A DNA stretch of 64,000 nt from Micromonospora sp. WMMD1155. Lineage in GTDB: Bacteria; Actinomycetota; Actinomycetes; Mycobacteriales; Micromonosporaceae. Numbering within the stretch: the stretch's first letter is position 1; each line of letters begins with the position of its first letter. Shown piece by piece: positions 25,824-35,792 of the stretch. Location of the stretch: contig NZ_CP120742.1 of the NCBI RefSeq assembly GCF_029581275.1, positions 1,896,501 through 1,960,500 of the forward strand. Reading direction: 5' to 3'. The notes beneath the pieces were generated by a model. That model saw only the letters and a list, made by a program, of their open reading frames with translations, was not told the origin of the DNA and did not search any database. Made by a program: the position numbers and the translations under genes.

Positions 25824-27200
25824 TTACCAGCCCTTCGCCAGGCTCGTCTGCAACCGGGCGGCGCGTGCGGCCCGGAGCTGGAAGATCGCCTTCACCAGGG
25901 CCGGCGCGGCGATGAAGATGACGATCAGCGCCTGGAGCACGGTCACCAGCTCCAGCGAGATCCCGGAGTACGACTGCATCCGGTTACCTCCGGCCTGCAA
26001 CGCCCCGAACAGCAGCGCGGCCAGCAGCACACCCCAGGGCTTCACCCGCCCGAGCAGCGCCACCAGGATGCCGTCGAAGCCGATCTGCGCGACCACCAGC
26101 GGGGTCAACGCGCTGGCGGTGGAGCCGAGCACCATGTTCGAACCGCCGAGACCCGCCAGGATGCCGGCGAAGACCATGATCAGGATGTACGTCCGCGTGA
26201 CGCTGATGCCGGCGGTACGAGCGGCGTCCGGGTTGGCGCCGACCGCCCGCAGCTCGAAGCCGAGCGTCGACCGGTTCAGCAACCAGGCGACCGCCCAGGT
26301 CGCCAGCACGGCGAGCAGGATGCCCGCGTGCACCCGCAGGTTGTCGCCGAGCAGTCGGGGCAGTTGGGCGGAGGGGTCCACCGCCTTGCTGATCGCGTCG
26401 GTACGGGTCGGGTCCTGTACGCCGTTCTGCACGATCAACCACGTGAGGAAGTACGTGGCGACGTAGTTGAGCATGATCGTGTTGATCACCTCGTGCGCAC
26501 CGGCGCGGGCCTTGAGGATGCCGGGGATGAACCCCCAGATCGCCCCACCGAGCGCGCCGGCCAGCACCGCCACCAGCAGGTGCAGGCCGGGCGGCAGCGG
26601 CAGCAGGAAGCCGGCCAGCGCCGCGATGATCACGCCGATGGTGGCCTGACCCTGCGCGCCGATGTTGAACAGGCCGCCCCGGAAGGCCAACGCCACCGAC
26701 AGGCCGGTGAAGACCAGCGGCGCGCTGTAGGTGAGCGTCTCCGAGATCGGCGCGAGCACCGGCTCCCACCCGTTGGAGCCGTTCAACCAGCCGGTGAACG
26801 CCTCGGGGTCGAACACCGAGCCCTTGAACAGGTTCGCGTACGCCTCGCTGACCAACGTCCAACTGGAGTTGATCGCGTCGGACGGGCGCGAGGTGATGTA
26901 CGAGTACGTCGACAGCACCGCCGGATCGGAAACGATCATCAGCACCGCGCCGACCACGATGGCCAGCACCAACGACAGCAGCGTCACCGTGAAGGTGTTC
27001 GCCGCCCAGAGGTTGTCCAGGAACAACCGGCCCAGGCTGGGCTTCGGCTCCGGGCTCTCCCCCGGCGTCGAGGTGGAGCGGTCCGGCTGGGTCGCCACCT
27101 CGGCCCGTTCGGTGTTGCCGAGCGCGTTCTGCGCGGCCTGCGCCTCGCTCGCCGGCTCCTTGTCCGGCGAACCCGACTGCGGGTTGGGGGAGTCGCTCAT
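25824..27200 (-). CDS. Nucleoside ABC transporter permease (first permease)
   Basis: The 458-residue protein has a charged N-terminal region of about 75 residues, then about nine membrane helices. It has the segment FNIGAQGQATIG near residue 195 and GANPDAARTAGIS (EAA-like loop) near 330, both typical of BPD_transp_2 permeases in nucleoside and simple-sugar importers. It lies between the ATPase and the second permease genes in one minus-strand operon. A 76-bp gap separates it from the ATPase. The N-terminal tail is Pro/Ser/Glu-rich and looks disordered. Confidence 0.9.
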   Translation of the reverse strand: MSDSPNPQSGSPDKEPASEAQAAQNALGNTERAEVATQPDRSTSTPGESPEPKPSLGRLFLDNLWAANTFTVTLLSLVLAIVVGAVLMIVSDPAVLSTYSYITSRPSDAINSSWTLVSEAYANLFKGSVFDPEAFTGWLNGSNGWEPVLAPISETLTYSAPLVFTGLSVALAFRGGLFNIGAQGQATIGVIIAALAGFLLPLPPGLHLLVAVLAGALGGAIWGFIPGILKARAGAHEVINTIMLNYVATYFLTWLIVQNGVQDPTRTDAISKAVDPSAQLPRLLGDNLRVHAGILLAVLATWAVAWLLNRSTLGFELRAVGANPDAARTAGISVTRTYILIMVFAGILAGLGGSNMVLGSTASALTPLVVAQIGFDGILVALLGRVKPWGVLLAALLFGALQAGGNRMQSYSGISLELVTVLQALIVIFIAAPALVKAIFQLRAARAARLQTSLAKGW

Positions 27201-27276
27201 GCCGTCACTCCGCTTCGCTGCGTGACGCCATGAGGCACCAAACCCCGGTATCGACTATTCGCTCGCTGGCGCTCGC

Positions 27277-28908
27277 TCATGCCTTGTCCTCGCTCGCGGA
27301 GCCCGCGTCACTCGCCGGGCTCCCGTCTGCCACGCCGGACTCGCCCGCGGCGGGTGCGGCGGCCTGGTCGGCGGCCGGTGCCGCGACGGCCTCGTGTGCG
27401 GCGTCCGGGCTGATGCCGGCCATCAACAGGCCGATCTCCTCGCGCGGGGTGTCCGGGCCGACGATGCCGATGATCCGACCGCGGTACATCACGGCGATCC
27501 GGTCGGCCAGACCGATGACCTCGTCGAGTTCGCTGGAGACCACCATGACGGCGGTGCCGATGTCGCGCTCGTGGATGATCTGGCTGTGGATGAACTCGAT
27601 CGACCCGACGTCGACGCCACGGGTCGGCTGGGCGGCGATGAAGAGCTTCAGCGGCCGGGACAGCTCCCGGGCCACGATCACCTTCTGCTGGTTGCCGCCG
27701 GAGAGGGTGCCCACCGCCGCGTCGGCGGATGAGGTGCGGACGTCGAACTGCTCGATCCGCTCCTTCGCGGAGGCCGCGATGGCGTCCGGCTTCAGCGCGA
27801 GCCCGGCGCCGAACGGCGGCCGGTCGTAGATGTCCAGCACCAGGTTCTCCGCGACGCTGAACTCCTTGACCAGGCCGTCCACGCTGCGGTCCTCGGGCAC
27901 GTAACCGACGCCCGCCCGGAGCACCTTCTTGGGCTTCCAGCCGTCGATCCGGTCGCCCGCCAGGCTGACCGTGCCGGCGAGCACCGGCCGCAGGCCCATG
28001 ATCGCCTCGATCAGCTCGGTCTGACCGTTGCCCTGTACGCCCGCGACGCCGAGCACCTCACCCGCGCGCACGGTCAGGTCCACCCCGTCGACCGCGCGGA
28101 TCTGCCGGTCGTCGTCGACGACCAGACCGGCGACCTCCAGGACCGGCTCGCCCGGGGTGGCCGGGGCCTTGTCCACGGTGAGCCGGACGTTGCGCCCGAC
28201 CATCAGCGCGGCCAGCTCGTCGCGGCTGGCCTCCGGTGAGGCGGTGCCGACGGTCTTGCCGCGTCGGATCACCGTGATCCGGTCGGCGATGGCCTTGACC
28301 TCGCCGAGCTTGTGGGTGATGAAGACGATCGACTTGCCGGCCGCCTTGAGCGACCGCATGACCGTCAGCAGCTCCTCGGTCTCCTGCGGGGTGAGCACCG
28401 CGGTCGGCTCGTCCAGGATGAGCAGGTCGACGTCGCGGGTGAGCGCCTTGACGATCTCGACTCGCTGCTGGATGCCGACCGGCAGGTCCTCGATCACCGC
28501 GTCCGGGTCGACGCGCAGGTTGTAGCGCTCGGACACCTCGGCGACCTCGCGCCGGGCGCGACGCCGGTCCAGGAAACCGGCGATGCCGCCCCGGGTCTGC
28601 TCGGCGCCGAGCATGATGTTCTCGGCGACGGTGAACACCGGCACCAGCATGAAGTGCTGGTGCACCATGCCGATCCCGGCGCCGATCGCGTCGGACGGGC
28701 CCTTCAGCTTCAACGGCTCGCCGTCGACCAGGATCTCGCCCTCGTCGGGCTGGTAGAGCCCGTAGAGCACGTTCATCAGGGTCGACTTGCCCGCGCCGTT
28801 CTCGCCGAGCAGGGCGTGAATCTCTCCAGGCTCCACCGTCAGGTCGATGTGGTCGTTGGCGACCAGATCACCGAACCGCTTGGTGATGCCGCGCAGTTCG
28901 AGTCTCAG
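27277..28908 (-). CDS. Nucleoside ABC transporter ATPase (double ATP-binding cassette), CTG start
   Basis: The 543-residue protein has two cassettes. The first has Walker [10 protein letters not shown] near residue 34 and Walker [12 protein letters not shown]. The second has [14 protein letters not shown] and a degenerate [10 protein letters not shown]-loop, as in the YufO/RbsA type. The frame's first GTG (28836) would cut off the first beta strand. In-frame codons upstream encode a proper [13 protein letters not shown] start. The only initiator candidate is CTG at 28908, five bases after a perfect AGGAGG (28914-28919). An in-frame TAG lies further upstream. It follows the BMP lipoprotein gene with a hairpin between. 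Confidence 0.93.
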   Translation of the reverse strand: MRLELRGITKRFGDLVANDHIDLTVEPGEIHALLGENGAGKSTLMNVLYGLYQPDEGEILVDGEPLKLKGPSDAIGAGIGMVHQHFMLVPVFTVAENIMLGAEQTRGGIAGFLDRRRARREVAEVSERYNLRVDPDAVIEDLPVGIQQRVEIVKALTRDVDLLILDEPTAVLTPQETEELLTVMRSLKAAGKSIVFITHKLGEVKAIADRITVIRRGKTVGTASPEASRDELAALMVGRNVRLTVDKAPATPGEPVLEVAGLVVDDDRQIRAVDGVDLTVRAGEVLGVAGVQGNGQTELIEAIMGLRPVLAGTVSLAGDRIDGWKPKKVLRAGVGYVPEDRSVDGLVKEFSVAENLVLDIYDRPPFGAGLALKPDAIAASAKERIEQFDVRTSSADAAVGTLSGGNQQKVIVARELSRPLKLFIAAQPTRGVDVGSIEFIHSQIIHERDIGTAVMVVSSELDEVIGLADRIAVMYRGRIIGIVGPDTPREEIGLLMAGISPDAAHEAVAAPAADQAAAPAAGESGVADGSPASDAGSASEDKA

Positions 28909-28913
28909 CGCAA

Positions 28914-28919
28914 CCTCCT
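28914..28919 (-). promoter_or_regulatory. Strong ribosome binding site that sets a CTG start
   Basis: The minus strand reads AGGAGG, five bases before CTG at 28908. No ATG, GTG or TTG lies in frame between the upstream TAG and the GTG at 28836. The site therefore supports initiation at CTG, unusual in bacteria, or hints at a sequence error here. Confidence 0.6.
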
Positions 28920-28987
28920 GGAGTGCGAGCGATGGTGCAGCCTAGCTGCCGTCTGCCCGGCCGGACCGGCCCGGCCGACGTGGTGCG

Positions 28988-29039
28988 CGATCGGCCGCTC
29001 CGACCCCACGGTCACCCGCAGGGCCGAAGCGGCCGATCG
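28988..29039. terminator. Hairpin between BMP lipoprotein and ATPase genes
   Basis: Perfect 12-bp arms CGATCGGCCGCT (28988-28999) and its complement (29028-29039) flank a 28-nt loop. The hairpin lies in the 189-bp gap after the substrate-binding lipoprotein gene. Such intercistronic stems often protect or partly terminate transcripts, so the binding protein is made in excess of the transporter. That role is inferred. Confidence 0.6.
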
Positions 29040-29097
29040 GTCGTACCTGTTCCCCGCCGACCTCCCCGATGATCTCATCGGAGCAGGCGGCCGGTTG

Positions 29098-30183
29098 TCA
29101 CTTGGTCGGCTGGGCCTTCGAGGTGACGGTGATGGTGCCGGCGGCGATGTCCGCCTTGATCTTGTCGACCTCGGCCTTCAGCTCGGCCGGAACCTTGCTG
29201 TCGAAGTCGTGGTACGGGGCGATCGAGACACCGTTGTTGGCCAGGGTGCCGACGAAGCCCGGCTTGGCCGGCAGCTTGTCACCGGCCGCGGCCTTCACCA
29301 CGGCCTCCTTGACGGCCTCCGGGATGTTCTTGACCACGGTGGTGATGATCGCGGAGCAGTCCGGGGTGCTCTCGCAGCCGTCGACGTCCACCCAGATGGT
29401 GTTGTACTTGCCGCCCGACGCCTTGGCCGCGGCGGTGGTGCCGAGGCCGGAGCCGCCGGCGACCGGCATGATGATGTCCGCGCCCTGGGCGACCAGCGCG
29501 TCGGAGACCTTCTTGCCCTCGTCCTGCTTGGCGAAGTCGTTGGTGAAGGAGCCCTTCTGGGTCTCCTTGTTCCAGCCGAGCGCCTGGACGTTCTTCTTCT
29601 TGGTGGTGTTGTAGTACGCCACGCCGTCGACGAAGCCGTCCATGAAGATGGTGACCGGCGGGATCGGCAGCGCGCCGTAGGTGGCCACCTTGCCGGACTT
29701 GCTCATCCCGGCGGCCAGGTAACCGGCCTGGAACGCGGCCTGGGCGGTGTCGAACTGCATCGGGTAGACGTTGGCGTCACCCGGGTTCGCGTCGACGATG
29801 CCGAACTCCTGGTTCGGGTTCGCCTTGGCGATCTTCGAGGTGGCGTTGGCCATCAGGCCACCGACCGCGAGGATGAAGTTGCACTTCTGGTTGACGTACT
29901 GCGTCAGGTTCGGCTCGTAGTCGGCCTCGGCCTTCGACGCGACGAACTTGATGTCGATGTTGTCGTTGGCGGCCTTGGCCTCCTGCAGACCCTTCCAGGC
30001 CGAGGCGTTGAACGACTTGTCGTCGATGCCGCCGACGTCGGTCACCATGCAGGCGCTGAACTTCTTGGCGCCACTGCCGGCGTTGTTGTCATCCTCGGGG
30101 GCCTCGCCACAAGCGGCGGCGGTGAGCGCGAGCCCACCCACCGCGATAATCGAAGCGATCCGCATCCCACGCACCGAGCGCAA
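29098..30183 (-). CDS. BMP-family nucleoside-binding lipoprotein
   Basis: This is the substrate-binding protein of the importer (BmpA/PnrA/TmpC family), 361 residues. A signal peptide (SVRGMRIASIIAVGG) ends in LTAAAC, a lipobox-like site with Cys near 24. The body has FSACMVTDVGGIDDKSFN near residue 45, a BMP family hallmark, then GMSKSGKVATYGALP and ADIIMPVAGGSGLGT. A TTG at 30183 is preferred because GGAGA lies five bases before it. The longer frame has no such support. First gene of the transporter operon. Confidence 0.93.
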   Translation of the reverse strand: MRSVRGMRIASIIAVGGLALTAAACGEAPEDDNNAGSGAKKFSACMVTDVGGIDDKSFNASAWKGLQEAKAANDNIDIKFVASKAEADYEPNLTQYVNQKCNFILAVGGLMANATSKIAKANPNQEFGIVDANPGDANVYPMQFDTAQAAFQAGYLAAGMSKSGKVATYGALPIPPVTIFMDGFVDGVAYYNTTKKKNVQALGWNKETQKGSFTNDFAKQDEGKKVSDALVAQGADIIMPVAGGSGLGTTAAAKASGGKYNTIWVDVDGCESTPDCSAIITTVVKNIPEAVKEAVVKAAAGDKLPAKPGFVGTLANNGVSIAPYHDFDSKVPAELKAEVDKIKADIAAGTITVTSKAQPTK

Positions 30184-30443
30184 GACGTCTCCTTCCCATT
30201 GCTCACCGCGCCTTGTGCGGTGGCAGCCCATCAGCCGGCCTGCGGGTGTGCCGCCGGCTGTCCCACGTTACGGACGGGAGCGTACGCCCGCGCCCACCCA
30301 CCGGCCGACAATCGTGCACGACTGTTGAGCGCCTGTTACCCGGGTGTAACCCTTGCGTGGGGCAAGTCACTCTTCGTGCTGGTAACCGAGCGCCAAGGCG
30401 TCCGCAACGTCCGTTTCTCGGGGGGCGGTCCCCTCCCCGGACG

Positions 30444-30785
30444 TTACCGCCAAAAGACCGCGACCGCCGCGTTGACCAGGGTCAGGCCGACGATTGCCAG
30501 GAAGTGGCCGCGGTTCACCACGTCCCGCTTCCGGGAGAAGAAGACCATGACGAAGATCAGCAGAGCGATCACCAGCTTCGTCACGAGTTTCGCGGGTGCC
30601 GGCTCGTCGCCGTCGCGGAGCGGGGCGGAGAGCCCGAGCCCGGTCAGCAGCTGGATCACCGCTCCCCAGAGCATGGCCTGGTTGATCCGGATCGGGCCGC
30701 TGACGTACTGGGCGATCGAGCCGCCGAGCAGCAGGGCGAAGCCGATCAGATGGACATAGAGGAGGATTAGTCGAAGTGCTTCCAC
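30444..30785 (-). CDS. Small four-helix membrane protein of unknown function
   Basis: The 113-residue protein has four hydrophobic stretches at about 5-25, 35-52, 65-83 and 92-110, with a charged loop (RDGDEPAPAK). GTG at 30785 (VEALRLILLYVHLIG) is chosen. An ATG nine bases upstream is possible. No family can be named with certainty. It resembles small integral membrane proteins common in actinobacteria. It is divergent from the LacI-type regulator. Confidence 0.65.
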   Translation of the reverse strand: MEALRLILLYVHLIGFALLLGGSIAQYVSGPIRINQAMLWGAVIQLLTGLGLSAPLRDGDEPAPAKLVTKLVIALLIFVMVFFSRKRDVVNRGHFLAIVGLTLVNAAVAVFWR

Positions 30786-30900
30786 GCCGCACATCCTCTC
30801 CTATCAACGACGGTTTGTAGTAGGGGGTCGGCCGGCGTGGCGTGTCCCGGCGCCCCGTCGCCGGGATGGCATCGGGAGAGCTTGCGGATACAGTGCCGCC

Positions 30901-31950
30901 ATGCGCGCTCGCCTCTCCGACATCGCCCAGCAGGCCGACGTCAGCGAGGCGACGGTGTCGAGGGTGCTCAACGACCGCCCCGGCGTGGCCGCGGAGACCC
31001 GCCAGGCCGTCCTCACCGCACTCGACGTGCTCGGCTACGAGCGCCCGGCCCGACTGCGTAAACGCAGCGCCGGCCTGGTCGGCCTGGTGGTGCCGGAGCT
31101 GGACAACCCGATCTTCCCCGCTTTCGCCCAGGTCATCGAGTCGACCCTGGCGCAGAGCGGCTTCACACCGGTGCTCTGCACCCAGACCGCCGGTGGGGTG
31201 ACCGAGGACGAGTACGTGGAGATGCTGCTGGACCGGCAGGTCTCCGGGATCGTCTTCGTCTCCGGTCTGCACGCCGACGCCGCCGCGAACCACGACCGCT
31301 ACCGCGCGCTGCTCGCCCGACCGTTGCCGGTCGTGATGATCAACGGGTACGTACCCGGCATCGGCGCCCCCTTCGTCTCCTGCGACGACCGGGAGGCGGC
31401 CGAACTGGCCGTCGCGCACCTGGTGGCGCTCGGGCACCGACGGATCGGTCTGATCACCGGCCCGGACCGGTTCGTTCCCGTGCAACGCAAGGCGGCCGGC
31501 TGGCGCTCGGCGATGACCCGTCTGACCGGCGTCGCCGAATCCGAACTGGGCCCGCTGGCCGAGTTGTCGCTGTTCGGTGTGGAGGGCGGCGAGGCGGCGG
31601 CCGGTCGCCTGCTGGGCCGGGGCGTCACCGGCATCGTCTGCGGCTCCGACCTGATGGCGCTCGGCGCGATCCGGGCGGCCCGCCAACGCGGCCTCGGCGT
31701 CCCCGATGACCTCTCCGTGGTCGGCTACGACGACTCACCACTGATGGCGTTCACCGACCCGCCGCTGACCACCATGCGGCAGCCCGTCACCGCGATGGCG
31801 GTGGCCGCCGTCCGGGCCCTGGTGGACGAGATCAACGGGCACGGCGCCCCGCACTCGGAGTACCTGTTCCGCCCGGAACTGGTGGTGCGCGGCTCCACCG
31901 CGGTCGTCCCGAACCCCGCGCGGCGGCTCCCCTACGCGAGGTCCGCCTAG
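30901..31950 (+). CDS. LacI-family transcriptional regulator
   Basis: The 349-residue protein has an N-terminal helix-turn-helix (LSDIAQQADVSEATVSRVLN at about 5-24) followed by GVAAETRQAV. The hinge and periplasmic-binding-protein-like core have VGLVVPELDNPIFPAFAQVIE, HLVALGHRRIGLITGP, GSDLMALGAIRAARQRGLGVPDDLSVVGYDD and LTTMRQP, in family order. No sugar operon is adjacent, so its effector and target are unknown. It may act on its own promoter or on the divergent membrane protein. Confidence 0.95.
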   Translation: MRARLSDIAQQADVSEATVSRVLNDRPGVAAETRQAVLTALDVLGYERPARLRKRSAGLVGLVVPELDNPIFPAFAQVIESTLAQSGFTPVLCTQTAGGVTEDEYVEMLLDRQVSGIVFVSGLHADAAANHDRYRALLARPLPVVMINGYVPGIGAPFVSCDDREAAELAVAHLVALGHRRIGLITGPDRFVPVQRKAAGWRSAMTRLTGVAESELGPLAELSLFGVEGGEAAAGRLLGRGVTGIVCGSDLMALGAIRAARQRGLGVPDDLSVVGYDDSPLMAFTDPPLTTMRQPVTAMAVAAVRALVDEINGHGAPHSEYLFRPELVVRGSTAVVPNPARRLPYARSA

Positions 31951-32124
31951 CCTGCCGGCCCGCACCTCTGACGCCCGGTCCGGCCGGCAGGTCGTCGCCC
32001 ACCGCGCGGACGCCTGGTTGGAACGGCGCTCAGCGGGTACCTCGTTCTCGACCTGGTCGTCCGTCGTGCCCCGCGCCGACGGGCGACTGGGCTGCCGGCC
32101 CCTTGTGGTGGGGGGCGAGGTGGT

Positions 32125-32162
32125 ACCGGCGCCACGCGGATTCGACTCCGCGCGGCGCCGGT
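32125..32162. terminator. Two-tier hairpin resembling a tRNA acceptor/T-arm minihelix
   Basis: ACCGGCGCC pairs perfectly with GGCGCCGGT, and an inner GCGGA pairs with TCCGC around a TTCGAC loop. The outline is like an acceptor plus T-arm. D and anticodon arms are absent, so it is not a tRNA. It lies between the convergent LacI and 32230-32691 genes, where a bidirectional terminator is expected. The remaining 240 bp of this gap shows nothing else. Confidence 0.55.
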
Positions 32163-32229
32163 GTCCGTCTGGGCCGATGTGTGCGCCGCCGCCACCCCGG
32201 GTACCGCACGAGGCACCGACGCCCTCGGA

Positions 32230-32691
32230 TCACTTCGCGGTCAGCAGCGCCGCGATCCGGGTGAAGCCGGCCCGCACCTCGGCCTCGTTCGGCGGCTCGA
32301 CGGGCTCCCCGTGCCCCGCCTCGTCGGCGGCGGCGTCCAACTCCTCGTCGATCACGTCCTCGAAGTCGCCGTAGAGGTCGGCCCCCTCCGTCTGACGGGC
32401 CTCGTCCTCGGCGGCGACCTGCGCGGCGGCGATCTCACTGCGGATCTCGTCGGCCGACAGCGCCGGCAGCAACGGCTCCACCACGGCCATCAACTGCTCC
32501 TCGGCCACCACCGCCTCGGCCAACGCCAACGCGTGCGGCCGCTCGTAGGGCCCGCAGACCACCGGCTCCCACTCGTCGAGGTCACCGAGTGGACCGAAGG
32601 TGATGATCCACGGCAGGCCGAGGAGCGGTGAGTCCGCCGGCAGGTCCAGTGTCATGAGTGCGCCCACCGGCTCATCATGGTCCGCGAACAC
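32230..32691 (-). CDS. Hypothetical acidic protein
   Basis: The protein is 153 residues from the GTG at 32691, or 141 from an ATG at 32655. No family is recognised. The first half contains LLGLPWIITFGPLGDLDEWEPVVCGPYERPHALALAEAVVAE. The second half is acidic and helical (Asp/Glu/Ala-rich). It ends with RIAALLTAK. No membrane segment or signal peptide is visible. It is flanked by the LacI gene (convergent) and the GntR gene on the same strand. Confidence 0.6.
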   Translation of the reverse strand: MFADHDEPVGALMTLDLPADSPLLGLPWIITFGPLGDLDEWEPVVCGPYERPHALALAEAVVAEEQLMAVVEPLLPALSADEIRSEIAAAQVAAEDEARQTEGADLYGDFEDVIDEELDAAADEAGHGEPVEPPNEAEVRAGFTRIAALLTAK

Positions 32692-32748
32692 GATTCACGA
32701 CGCCTTTCGGCACAGTTACCGCCCGTCCGGCGGCCGATCGGTGGTCGG

Positions 32749-33135
32749 TCAGCCGGGGCGGGCGGCATCCAGGGCTGCGCGGACCAGAGCGAGCGCGGTG
32801 GCCGGCGCCACACCGAGGCGAGCCGCCTCGGCCGCGTACCCGGCCGCCGCCCGCTGCAACCGGTCGACGGCGTCGTCGCGGCCGGGGGCGACGAAGGTGC
32901 CGTTGCGTCCCCGGGTCTCCAGCAGCCCCGCCGCCTCCAACTCCCGGTACGCCCGGGCCACCGTGTTCGCGGCCAACCGCAGGTCGGCGGCGAGCTGCCG
33001 AACGGTGGGGAGTCGACTGCCGACCGGTAACCGGCCGTCACCGATCAGCTCGGCGAGCTGCCCGCGTACCTGCTCGTACGGGGGCACCGACGAGTCCGGG
33101 TCGACCGAGATCAGCACCTCTGCACCTTCTGTCAT
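32749..33135 (-). CDS. GntR-family regulator (short YtrA-like)
   Basis: The 128-residue protein has the GntR winged helix VPPYEQVRGQLAELIGDG, LPVGSRLPTVRQLAADL and NTVARAYRELEAAGLLETRG, with only a short C-terminal helical tail. This is the YtrA architecture, which lacks a ligand domain. Such proteins usually control membrane transporters. The ATG at 33135 overlaps the stop of the upstream YihY-type gene by one base (TGATG). The frame is open far upstream, but that part is antisense or alternative-frame noise over the YihY gene. Confidence 0.9.
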   Translation of the reverse strand: MTEGAEVLISVDPDSSVPPYEQVRGQLAELIGDGRLPVGSRLPTVRQLAADLRLAANTVARAYRELEAAGLLETRGRNGTFVAPGRDDAVDRLQRAAAGYAAEAARLGVAPATALALVRAALDAARPG

Positions 33136-34061
33136 CAGCCCGCACCGCCCGGCGTACCGGGGTCGGTGTCCTCGTCCACATCCCTCGGCGGGGCGGCGGC
33201 CTCCGCCAGGTCCACCACCCGCCCGCTCGAGGAGGTCGCGAGGAGCGCCGCACCGAACAACACCAACTGGTTGAGCAGGTAGAGATAGAGCAGCAGACCG
33301 ACGGCACCGGCCACCACGGTGTACGCCGGATTGCGCTCGGTACGCACCACGTAGTACCGCCCGACGGTGTTCAGCAGCGTGATGCCGACCGCCACCAGCA
33401 GCACCACCGGGCGCAACCGGGACCTGCTCATCCGCAGCCGGGGCACCGCGAGGAGCAACGCGGTGGCGAGCACCGCGTTGACCAGCACACTGAGGACGGC
33501 GCTGATCGTGGTCAGACCGACCGACCCGGTGCTGCGCAGCAGGAAACGCAGCAGCGACTCCAACGCGTCCACCGCCGCGACCGAGACGCCGAGCAGCACG
33601 AAGACGCCGATCATCACACCCAGGTCGACCAACCGTCGGATCACCAGATTGCCCGGCTGCTGGTTGAGCTGGTACATCAACCGTTGCGAGGACCGGATCG
33701 CCTCCACCCACCCGATGCCGGTGAAGACCAGGATGACGAGGCCGACCACGCCGACCGTGTTGCTGGAGTTGGCGATCTGCTGGGCGTCCAGGAACGGCAG
33801 ATTGTCCTTGAGGAAGTCGGCTGCCGCCGCACTGACCTCGTCGTTGTCCTCGAGGATCGCCCCGAAGACGGAGTACGCGACGAGGGCGAGGGCGAACACC
33901 GCGAAGAAGCCGTAGTAGGCGATCGCGGCGGCCAACCGCCCGGCCAACACGTCGGCGTACAGCGTGCCGGCCCGCCACACGTGGTCGAAGATCCTCGACC
34001 GGTGGCGCGCGGCGCTCACCCAGCGGTCGATGCCCGCCTCGATCCGGCCGATCACGTTCAC
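33135..34061 (-). CDS. YihY/BrkB-family inner membrane protein
   Basis: The 308-residue protein has about six membrane helices: LAAAIAYYGFFAVFALALVAY near residue 55, GVVGLVILVFTGIGW, GVMIGVFVLLGVSVAAV and others. It shows the family pattern with WVEAIRSSQRLMYQLN and a late YYVVRTERNPAYTVVAG. GTG at 34061 is chosen with GAGG eight bases upstream. The longer frame from 34100 has less support. The tail is Pro/Asp/Gly-rich. It is coupled to the GntR gene. The molecular function of the family is unsettled. Confidence 0.88.
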   Translation of the reverse strand: MNVIGRIEAGIDRWVSAARHRSRIFDHVWRAGTLYADVLAGRLAAAIAYYGFFAVFALALVAYSVFGAILEDNDEVSAAAADFLKDNLPFLDAQQIANSSNTVGVVGLVILVFTGIGWVEAIRSSQRLMYQLNQQPGNLVIRRLVDLGVMIGVFVLLGVSVAAVDALESLLRFLLRSTGSVGLTTISAVLSVLVNAVLATALLLAVPRLRMSRSRLRPVVLLVAVGITLLNTVGRYYVVRTERNPAYTVVAGAVGLLLYLYLLNQLVLFGAALLATSSSGRVVDLAEAAAPPRDVDEDTDPGTPGGAG

Positions 34062-34139
34062 GCGATCATCCTCGCCGATCTCCCACTGCTGTGTCGGCAA
34101 CCGGCTGACGATGCTCGCCGACCGGCGCGTCGCCGACGG

Positions 34140-34721
34140 TCAGTCGCCGAGGCGGAAATCCCGGCGCGGTTGCCACCGGGCCTGCCCGCTGTGCGAGAAC
34201 AGGGTGAACGCGTCGACCTCGAACATCGCGGAGAAGTCGGCCAGGTCCTCGTACACCTTGTCCAGAGCCTCCGGTGCCACGTCCTGTGCCACGGTGACGT
34301 GCGGATGGTACGGAAAGCGCGCCTGGCGATGCAGACCCGGCGCGGCGGCGATGGCGGCGGCCAACAGCTCGCACTCGCTGATCCCGGCCGCCACCGCGAC
34401 GAACACCACCTGGGTGACCGGGCGGAACGTGCCGGTGCCGCGCAGGTGCAACGTGAACGGCAGGTGCGCGGCGGCGACGGCGGCCAGATGCCGCTCGACT
34501 GTCGGCAGGGTGGCCGTCTGGATCTCGGTGGGCCCCAGCAACGTCACATGCGCGGGCACCGCGAGCGGGTCACCGGCCTCGACCCGTCGCCGGGTGAGCA
34601 GGCCACCCCACGGCTCGGGAATGTCCACCGCGATGCCGATCTGGGTGGTGTCGCCGGTCGGCGAAACCCCGCCACTGCGATCCACGCTTCGCGCCGCCCC
34701 TTCGGCCACCGACCCGCCCAC
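34140..34721 (-). CDS. 2'-5' RNA ligase/cyclic phosphodiesterase superfamily protein
   Basis: The roughly 190-residue protein has the two HxT motifs that define the superfamily: HVTLLGP near residue 58 and HVTVAQ near 142. A conserved FRPVTQVVFVAV strand lies between them. Members hydrolyse or join 2',5'-phosphodiester or 2',3'-cyclic ends of RNA or nucleotides. The start is uncertain: GTG codons at 34721 and 34709 both lie 10-25 bp after trpS. The first 20 residues are poorly conserved in style. Confidence 0.8.
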   Translation of the reverse strand: MGGSVAEGAARSVDRSGGVSPTGDTTQIGIAVDIPEPWGGLLTRRRVEAGDPLAVPAHVTLLGPTEIQTATLPTVERHLAAVAAAHLPFTLHLRGTGTFRPVTQVVFVAVAAGISECELLAAAIAAAPGLHRQARFPYHPHVTVAQDVAPEALDKVYEDLADFSAMFEVDAFTLFSHSGQARWQPRRDFRLGD

Positions 34722-34733
34722 CTGTCCGTGGAG

Positions 34734-35792
<1,059 letters not shown>

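Noticed and set aside
24456..27233. 925-residue plus-strand frame across both permeases
   Set aside because: It is a charged, His/Gln/Asp-rich antisense shadow of membrane genes, whereas the minus frames have clear permease motifs.
32125..32162. tRNA gene
   Set aside because: Only an acceptor-like stem and a T-like arm are present. D and anticodon arms are missing, and the total is 38 nt.
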